DNA from: Sphagnum compactum
Taxonomy: Eukaryota > Bryophyta > Sphagnopsida > Sphagnales
Reading direction: 5' to 3'
NCBI GenBank assembly: GCA_965153455.1
Contig: OZ234500.1
Coordinates: forward strand, 3,906,001 to 3,970,000
Length of the DNA stretch: 64,000 nt
Under the pieces are notes generated by a model, which worked only from the letters and a program-made list of their open reading frames with translations, made no database searches and was not told the origin of the DNA. Made by a program: the position numbers and the translations under genes. Shown here piece by piece: positions 56,860 to 64,000 of this stretch. Numbering within the stretch: the first letter of the stretch is position 1; each line of letters begins with the position of its first letter.

Positions 56860-57737
56860 CCTGCAACGTTGAGCTCCAAAACCAAAATTGCAACCTTTTT
56901 TTCTGCAACCTTATGTCACAGTTCCACAACTACAACACCGAAGAGTCTTACACTAGATTCTATTTGTATTAGATTTTGAGACAAAAAGACAAACCTCAGC
57001 TTACTCAACCTGCAAACTCAGACTAAGCCCCTTCCTGTACTGGAGTCAAGGGTTCAAAATTTGATGGAAAGATGGAAAACCTCTGCTCATCTGTGGATTC
57101 CTGTTGGAATTGCCACCTCTCTCTTGCATCGCGCCAGATCCTCCAACTTATCATACGTGACCTCGCGCCACCATGTTCAATCCTGACAATCCGATCTCCA
57201 GTTTAGAACAAGTCTTCTACACCAGGGATAAAAAATCTGGGAAAATGGTTCGTTGAAGGAGTCGATTTGGGAATCCAAATGTCTCCCAGCCTAGGTACAT
57301 TCCTTTGTCTCTCAGCAAACAAGGGCGTAATTCTACGCAAGGTACGTGGTGTAGTAGTATGGTGCCTAGAATCGCGAGATTGACACCCACCCCCTTGCTC
57401 CATTGCTCACCTTTACCCAAACCTTGGCGCTGTGAAAAAGCCACTGTGAGCGATTTCAATTGCTATGTCTCCTACTCTGGCCTCATCAGGATCTATTCCT
57501 ACAATGGTTATCACACCAAAACCCAGAAAACGCAGAACCACGGCTCCTCTTGGTGGCAACACACCCTGAGTAGTGTAAAAATCAAACCTATTGATGATTT
57601 GTTGCTCACGGATTCCTTGTGTTGGTTCTTCCTCCCCTACATCATCTGAACTATTCGAGGACATGTTTCCTCGACTAGCATTACACCTGGACCCTCACAG
57701 GTTCTACCGAAGCCACAAGATCCCAACCTGCTCTGAT
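56860..57737 (-). other. Gypsy leader region
   Basis: About 880 bp separate the primer-binding site from gag. An 83-codon frame at 57664-57413 (MSSNSSDDVGEEEPTQ...) is the longest in it. It may be an upstream ORF or, if spliced, an N-terminal extension of gag. No known domain is seen. Confidence 0.5.
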
Positions 57738-57741
57738 ACCA
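57730..57741 (-). other. Primer-binding site, initiator-Met tRNA type
   Basis: The minus strand reads TGGTATCAGAGC directly at the 5' LTR edge. This is the complement of the plant initiator methionine tRNA 3' end and the usual primer site in plant LTR elements. Confidence 0.9.
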
Positions 57742-58567
57742 AAAGAGAGAGGGACCAAAAAAACACCCAGACCCCTCTACAGAGGTCTGATCAATCGATT
57801 ACTGAGACTGGCTGATCGCCTGACTAAATACACGACCTGACCGACGACTCCGATCTACATCTGAATCCAATGTCTGCCAGTATTGCCTAACTCCAAAAAG
57901 GGAGAGCTCACAACATCGATGCAAGGTTTCTCTACTGGACTTCCACAAACACAGCCACTACACACATGAATCAGCAAAACTGCATTCCACAGATCAGAAG
58001 TTCATAGCTCATGATTCTACAGACCTCCGACAGCACAAGTTTCCTCTGTTCTTATTATCACCCGGAATCGAGTGGTTCCCACTTGGCTAGACACTGGCGC
58101 AGCGGACTAACTCCATGATCTGCCAAGCTCTCCACGACCAAAAAAAACACAGAACTGAAAAATCCATGTCCCTCCTACCTTACCAAGACCTCCGAGCTCT
58201 ATTCTCTCCTCCCAGACTAAAAACTCTCCTCCTTCCTCCTCTCTTTTCTGCACTGGCATCCTCTACAAGCCTGTCCCGTTTCAGATTTCCTTGCCGCCAC
58301 ATTCTTCTCCATCACTCATCAATGCAACGCCGCCTCCACTCCATCAATCCTGCCGTCATCTCCCTGCCATCGCATCCCAAACAGCCAGCCAGCTGCTTCC
58401 CCATGCATCCCATGCATAATTAGAGCAAACCCCTCCTCTAAAGAAGATAAAATCCGTCGCCCTCATTAATGAGGCGGCTGGATTAACTCTTGATCAGTGA
58501 CCCTGGAATTCACACAAAATGCACAGTTACAGGACGAATTTGTGCGGTCACGCCTTGTTCGGTTACA
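57738..58567 (-). repeat. 5' LTR of the gypsy element
   Basis: 830 bp, nearly identical to 50651-51480, followed on the minus strand by the primer-binding site. Its outer edge on the plus strand ends GGTTACA, so the element starts with TG. Confidence 0.95.
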
Positions 58568-58571
58568 ACAG

Positions 58572-58948
58572 GACGAGAAGCAAGAGAGACTTGAACACAG
58601 GGCTTGCAGCAGAAAACGAAGCTTTGCCAACCGCCCGGACCTTATCTTCCTTTTCTCAAGTTTCTTTATCACACTTGCTTTACATTGTGCTCAGTGAAGT
58701 TACCCTGCAAGCTGATGCGTTATCTTTGCAATTGTTGTGGTGCTTCTAGGTCACAGGAGAACATAGCAGACATCATGTCCTCTTTGTTGAATAGATGTGG
58801 CAAATGATTTGAAGCCCAGATTAACATTTATGCCTGATCATGAAGGCAGGCATGTTCCCAACAGGCACACCCTTTGCATCTGGATATCGGTGTGATGGAA
58901 GGAATATGATGTATGCTGATCCAGGGGACTATAAGGACACCATTGACA
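58572..58948. other. Between gypsy element and PPR pseudogene
   Basis: About 380 bp with no recognised gene. It includes the 3' flank of the PPR-DYW pseudogene. Confidence 0.4.
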
Positions 58949-60790
58949 TCACCAATAATCCCTGCAAGAACAAAGACCATTCTGAAAGTGATGGAAGCGA
59001 TTGGCTTCCCTCACAATGATTTTTCTCACAACTATCTTCAAAATGACCTTGATGGCACAATGGTAGTCACCACACATCCGCAAATTTTTGAAGAGGCAAA
59101 GTGTAGTACCAGGGGGGGTGCTGATCAGGCCGAATGCAATTGCCAGCTTCTCGCTGTGATGACCAAACGCAACATCTTGTCTTCATCCTCTACATCATGT
59201 AACACAAACTTGGTATCTGGCACATATCCTAGCTCCTTCATTTAGCCAGACAACCTTTTTAGTTCTTCACATATTTCAATTATCTGTAGATGCTCTTGGT
59301 CATCTACTGTGAAAGAATGCACCTCCTTGTTCAGCTCAACCCATGTGCGCCTTGGTTGTTTCTGCACACCCCTTTCCAACCTCAGTTGCTGAATATTTGC
59401 ACAGCTATCCCAGTAACCAGCAGCTGCATAAATGTTTGCTAGCATCACATAGCCTGCAGAATTTCCTGGGTCCAATCTGAGAACTTGTTCTGCAACACGT
59501 TCTCCCATCTCCAGATCACCATAAACTCTACAAGCACCAAGCAGGGCCTTCCACACAGGAGCATTTGGTTCACAGGACATGGTTTTGATCAACTCTTCTG
59601 CTTCATGCAGATGGCCAGCACGACCAAAAAGATCAACCATACAGGCATAGTGCTCAACTGTTGGAGAAACATCATGAACTAAACTCATGGAATCAAAATA
59701 GACCAGGCCTTCATCCACTAGACCTGCATGGCTGCATGTTGACAGAAGGGAAACAAAAGTGACCATACCCATCTCTACCCCTTCTTCACACATCCGTTCA
59801 AAATGCTCAAAAGCCTCCTTAAAATGCCCATGAATGGCATATCCTGCAAGCATTGCATTCCAAGTGACAGCATTGCGTTCCAAGTGACAGCATTGCGTGT
59901 GGACGTCTTGTTGAACACACTTTGAGCATCCATTATGCTCCCACATTTGGCATACATGTCAACCAGGCTACTACCCACAAACAGATCAGATTCATAACCC
60001 TTTTGAATTATGTTCTCGTGGATACATCTGCCTTCTTCAAGCCACCCTACACTAGCACATGCATTCAAAACCCCCATAAAGGTGACAGGTTCTGGCTTCA
60101 CACATTCCACTTGCATTTGTCAATATAGTTCCAATGCTTTCTGTCCCTGCCTACATTTCACATGTCCCCAAATCATTGCACTCCAAGAAACAATATTGTG
60201 CATGGGCATCTTAAGGAACACCCTCTGAGCATCTCCTATGCTCCCACATTTGGCATACATGTCAACAAGACTACTACCCACAAAAACATCAGACTCCTAA
60301 CCACTTTGAATGATGTGATTGTGGACCCGTCTGCCTTCTTCAACTGCCACTTCAATAGCACATACATTCAGAACTGCTAAGAAGGTGACCCTGTCTGCAT
60401 CCAATCCTTCCTGTTTGCATTTGGTGAAATAGTTCCAATGCCTTCTTTGCTTGCCTACATTTGACATGTCCTGAAATGATGGAATTCCAGGAAACCACAT
60501 CATGCATCAACATCTTGTCAAATACCTTCCAAGCATCCTCGATGTTCCCACACTTGGCATACATATCAATGAGGCTATTGCCCACATAAAGAATTGACTC
60601 AAAACCTCTTTCCATGATCTGCAGATGGACACATCTGCCCTCTTCAAGTGCTTGTAAACTAGCACATGCATTGAGCACTGGCACAAAGGTGAACTTGTCT
60701 AGAACCATGTCTTTTTGTTGCATGTTTTGGAAAAGTTCCATTGTCTTTGCAGGTTGCCCTGTCTAAATATATCTTGCAAGCCTCACATTT
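58949..60790 (-). pseudogene. PPR protein of the PLS-DYW class, multiply disrupted
   Basis: PPR-DYW proteins recognise and edit specific cytidines in chloroplast or mitochondrial RNA. On the minus strand about five PPR units can be read, for example LYVGNSLIDMYAKCGNIEDA, DVVSWNSIISGHVK and TRNAVTWNAML. They are followed by YACMVDLFGRAGHLHEAEEL and VWKALLGACRVYGDLEMGE (E domain), and a DYW domain: [66 protein letters not shown] and a terminal CSCRDYW. The deaminase HxE is kept, but the CxxC position before His reads CGDY, so one zinc ligand is lost. Breaks are stops near 60765, at 60297 and near 60119, a frameshift near 60430, a 20-bp duplication at 59851-59890, a TAA at 59242-59244 and a frameshift near 59160. 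The 5' part of the gene is missing beyond about 60790. Confidence 0.9.
59851..59890. repeat. 20-bp tandem duplication in the PPR pseudogene
   Basis: CATTGCATTCCAAGTGACAG at 59851-59870 is followed at once by the same 20 bases with one change at 59871-59890. Because 20 is not a multiple of three, the duplication shifts the PPR frame; the codons for AVTWNA appear twice, once in each frame. Confidence 0.95.
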
Positions 60791-60919
60791 AAGGAAAAGG
60801 TGCTTGCTTGTAAAGTCCTGGGTGGCAATGCAGCCAGCTCCAATTCGACCCAGTTGGGTTTCCACTTGTGATTAAGCCAGAGTGCCTTGGAGATTATTGT
60901 GATAAACTCGAACTAATGT

Positions 60920-61200
60920 GAACCCGGTGCATAATGCACCCGTCGAGCTCCCCCCCGCCCGGTCCTTCCCATTGCCCATTCCGGTTCTTTATCCCGTCGA
61001 CCCCCCCCGTCCTTCGCATTTTCCACTCCGATTCTTTATCCCGTTGATCCCCCCCCCGTTCCCCTGTTATATATAATTAACTTCCCGCCCCGTGCCGGCC
61101 CCGCCCCCCGCCCGTGCTAGCCCCCCCCCGCCCCGTCGCCTGTCACCCGCTGCTTCACCGGCCTCTCCCTCCCCCACCCCCCAAAACCGCCGTCACAGAC
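60920..61200. repeat. C-rich low-complexity patch
   Basis: A C-rich plus strand with several runs of seven to nine C and many CCCG groups. Two copies of TTCTTTATCCCGT(C/T)GA followed by a C run occur near 60985 and 61032, about 47 bp apart. A GGTGCATAATGCACC palindrome lies at 60926-60940, at the left border. The patch is abruptly different in composition from both sides. No coding sense is seen. Confidence 0.75.
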
Positions 61201-62489
61201 AGACGGACTGTCTGAATTAATATATATGATTAATTCATCAGTGTAGTGCATGTGCGGCCCAAAACATTTCAAGGCATCACAGACCTGTTATTGCTTCAAA
61301 CTTCCATTGGCTAGACATCAATAGTCCTTCTAAGAAGTTGGCCGAAAACTAGAACACCTTTTTTCGCTCGTTGCCTTGTGTTCCACGTGTCACACCAAGT
61401 TCCTTGCATCATCTCTTTAGCTCTTGGCTATCTACGCACCCCAAGGCACACTTGCTTAGTCCCAATGTCTCGACCACTTTGAACGGACTTAGACTCTCTA
61501 CCTAAACTCACTAGATTTCGTTAATGAGACTAAATCCTAGTCTAACTTGGAATTACATTCAAACCCAGTTCTTAAAATCAGCCCAAAGGGCTTGAAACTC
61601 AAACAAACACCAAGTTGCCCTGGGGCCTTTGGAACCAACTCCATGAGTTGGCCCCACGAGGACTTAAACTGGGACAACAATAAGTCATACCAAAGTTGAC
61701 CTATTCCTTGTAACCTTGAAACTTTTTGGAGGGACAACTCCTTTTCATCCCCAAGCGCTTTAACAGGTTGGTCCCCTTGGGTAACCCCGAATAGCGTTTA
61801 GTTGTTCATTAAGGGTTTTAAGGGGATAATGGCTCGCACTATAATCTTAAAGACAACCCTCAATCTTCCTCTTGGTCGATACAAGCTTGAGTTCGTTGCT
61901 TTAGCCAACTCGAGCTCGCAAGTCCGGGTTCCACCCAACTCCTAAAGGATTCGAACCTCGTGAAGCGATCTCTGGCTTAACCTTCACATCGCCTTAATGC
62001 CCCACTAAGGTAGTCGCAATATGAGGCCCACTTTGCTTAAAACATTTCTTAAGCGACAAGACATGTTAGGACCCCTTCGTGTGACTAGTTAGCAAGTTGA
62101 AGTTTTGTTCATTAACAAAATTAACCAAACAAATCACTCCACCAACTGAAGACAATCATGCACCACCACCCATAGAATCAAAAAAGAGTTTTCAATCTAT
62201 CAATCTTCCTTATGTCTGGACTTGGTAAGTTTCCCCATGTTGAGTCAAATTAAGCTATAGGCTCCAATCTTGGTGGTGCCTTTTCGTTTATTCCTTTTCG
62301 TTTCAACCTTGTGACCATACTCCCCCTAAATTTGATTTTTCATAAGGCGCTAGCGGAGTCATTGATTCAACATCTGTTGATCCCTAATCAGCATTGTTTA
62401 CAGTTGAAACTAAGACGATGTTTGATCATCTTCAAACCCCCAACTTTCATTTTTTATTACTGAAAACATCTATTCAAATAAGAATCAGA
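61201..62489. other. No gene recognised; possible upstream part of a LINE
   Basis: Both strands show only short frames. Given the LINE segment that follows on the plus strand, decayed endonuclease or reverse transcriptase sequence may lie here, but I could not read any diagnostic motif. Confidence 0.3.
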
Positions 62490-63600
62490 AAAAATATTTA
62501 GGGAGGAGGACTAGAAAAGAAATGCACCAAGGTGAGCCGGGAAACTCTCTGTCAACCCACTGCTAAAAGGGGTTTAGGTTTAATCGACCCCAGCACCTAA
62601 TCAAAGGCTTTGATTATCAAGTTACTAATTAGAAGGCTTTCCCTAGGGGCTGAACCATGGAAAAAGCTCGTAAGGCACAAAACGAAATAGGTCCAACTAG
62701 CAAGAAGGTCTTCCGCCCCATGGCCAAGGGATATCAACTGGCTATTCGAAGCTACTAAACCCTAGAAAAGCTCCTACTCACCAAGGAGGAGGGGTCAAAT
62801 TTGTCCAACCTTCCCTTAATGTTGATCCATGTTCCGAAAGCTCTTTTCCAACCCATCTTTGGAAACATCCAAATTTTGAGCTCCACAAGCAAACTACTTG
62901 GGGTTGGGATCAGAAGTGAAGGGAGACCCTTGACAACCAAAAAAATCGCTAGATTGAAACATTTCTAGGACATTAAAACTAAGGCATGGAAAGCAATGTC
63001 CACTCTTGGTCTATAGATGCACCTAGCAAATGTGTAGAATAGGGACAAAATCATCTCTAGGTTCCTTTGGAACTCCAATTCTACCCCCACCATTCTTCAC
63101 ATTAGGGACTGGGTCAACCCAAAAAAAAACGAAGGAGATATATCTTAGGTTTACAAGATCATTGGCATTAATCTTAACTACTTGGAGGCTGAAGAATACA
63201 GATGGGAAGTAATCGATGGTTTGCTCAAGAGAATAGGCCCAAACGATGTAAAGTTGCTAAATAATGACCTTGTTTTGGTCAGGGTTCTTTACCAAAACAA
63301 AGTGGGGGAGATATTTAAGACTTGTAAGGATAGGGTGGACTACCCCAAATACACTACCTTATGGCTCTTTGGATCTAGATTCATTGAGGAGTTTTTTAGG
63401 ACCCCAGTGAATGGACTTGGAAAGACCTCACCTTTCTGGTGGTTGCCTTATTTTTCGACTACACCTCTAAGAAAGGCTACAAAATCTTATCCACACATCA
63501 GCAAATTGTTTTCCAAGCTTCCAAGCTCATTGCTAAACTTGAAAACTCCTCGGCTTCAGAATAACAAATCTTTGTAAAGTTGTGGCATTTTTCTAAACCT
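62490..63600 (+). pseudogene. Decayed LINE (non-LTR retrotransposon) ORF2 C-terminal region
   Basis: On the plus strand, 62500-62690 reads, with stops, GGLEKKCTKVSRETLCQP, TAKRGLGLIDP and LLIRRLSLGAEPWKKLVRH. This matches the segment after the reverse transcriptase of plant LINEs, where ..W..vC.P...GGLGliDp is followed by a Pro-Trp-Lys region. Further on, 62950-63120 reads KAWKAMSTLGL and IISRFLWNS, and 63182-63577 is an open frame without a clear domain. Several stops and frame changes mean it is inactive. The first block is the main support; assignment of the last open frame is inference. Confidence 0.5.
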
Positions 63601-64000
63601 CGTGAATGGGTATTCTCCTATGGCTCATGCTTAATAGAGGCTTTCCGGTGAGAAACTAGCTTCAAAAGCTGGGCATCCCCCCGCCCACATGTCAAGTTTG
63701 CCTGACAGGTACAATGGAGTCTCCCCATCACTACCTACTATTGTGTAAAAAAGCAAACCTAACTTAGTTTGCCTTCAAGAAAATCTAGTAAACCTAGGGC
63801 GTCCTTGCGGTCACCATCAACTATAATTTTATCCTCCTTGGCGAGATTGCTACCAAGATTGAGGAAGTTGAACCTTCGACTCGATATCTTCAACCGACTA
63901 AAGTTTTGTTACATTATACAACCCTTAAATCTTTTGCGTAAGTTCATTTTTCTCTTTTTTCTTTGCACTGAGAAATGTAGGAAGAATTTTAAAAACATTT
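63601..64000. other. Window edge, no gene recognised
   Basis: No coding domain or repeat is evident. It may continue the LINE remnant. Confidence 0.3.

Larger units (their letters stand above)
50651..58567 (-). mobile_element. Full-length Ty3/gypsy LTR retrotransposon
   Basis: The element has two 830-bp LTRs, a primer-binding site, gag, protease, reverse transcriptase-RNase H, integrase and a polypurine tract, all on the minus strand in Ty3/gypsy order (integrase last). No chromodomain follows the integrase, but a GPY/F-type segment (EGPYQFV) is present. The LTRs differ at about five of 830 positions, so insertion was recent. ACAG occurs at 50643-50646 and again at 58568-58571. It would be a target duplication if the left LTR extends to TGTCACC at 50647, and this is uncertain. 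Three in-frame stops and one gag frameshift make this copy non-autonomous. Confidence 0.95.

Noticed and set aside
59242-59244. Idea that stops in the PPR gene (TAA here) are repaired by U-to-C RNA editing
   Set aside because: That editing acts on organelle transcripts; this gene is nuclear and also carries frameshifts that editing cannot fix.
1-64000. CRISPR arrays, bacterial operons, plasmid or phage features
   Set aside because: Introns, plant gene families and eukaryotic transposons fill the window; the tandem repeats lack regular repeat-spacer structure.
1-64000. tRNA, rRNA or other structured RNA genes
   Set aside because: No sequence with convincing tRNA arm motifs or rRNA similarity was seen by eye; a covariance-model scan would be decisive.

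Overview
The window is nuclear DNA of a land plant. Evidence: an intact intron-containing eEF1A gene and an intact 22-exon retromer VPS35 gene, decayed PPR-DYW and mTERF organelle-protein genes, an S-protein-homologue gene, and plant-type Helitron, PIF/Harbinger, Ty3/gypsy and LINE sequences. The gene-poor, transposon-rich layout would fit a seed-free plant such as a fern, but that is inference; I cannot name the species.

Layout. 1-2.5 kb: a truncated, frameshifted copy of part of VPS35. 2.5-17 kb: AT-rich DNA holding a decayed PIF/Harbinger element (Myb/SANT accessory ORF on +, transposase on -, both interrupted by later insertions), a 152-bp MITE and other transposon debris. 17.0-21.7 kb: a Helitron whose Rep-helicase frame carries three stops and one frameshift; its 3' end is recognisable. 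22.3-22.7 kb: two orphan C-terminal exons of presequence protease, beside the Helitron and in its orientation. 23.2-23.7 kb: an N-terminal fragment of an LRR receptor gene. 24.2 kb: a second copy of the MITE. 25.2-27.1 kb: eEF1A. 27.1-32 kb: no gene seen, some tandem duplications. 32.0-38.2 kb: VPS35 on the minus strand; my splice model closes exactly at 2385 nt (794 aa). 40.3-41.0 kb: CT-rich minisatellites. 41.2-42.1 kb: a possible micro-ORF and a secreted S1-family (SPH) gene with TATA box and poly(A) signal. 45.9-46.5 kb: an mTERF pseudogene. 50.65-58.57 kb: a complete Ty3/gypsy element on the minus strand with 830-bp LTRs that differ at about five positions. 58.9-60.8 kb: a PPR-DYW pseudogene. 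60.9-61.2 kb: a C-rich low-complexity patch. 62.5-63.6 kb: a decayed LINE ORF2 segment.

Only eEF1A (translation elongation), VPS35 (endosome-to-Golgi retromer sorting) and the SPH gene look like intact host genes. They share no pathway; the window is a set of isolated genes in a transposon landscape with frequent pseudogene formation. I found no convincing new multi-gene system. The most informative structures are the young gypsy copy with three different in-frame stops, the nested PIF/Harbinger element, the Helitron next to a presequence-protease fragment, and the partial VPS35 duplication. All calls come from reading the sequence; no database search was run.
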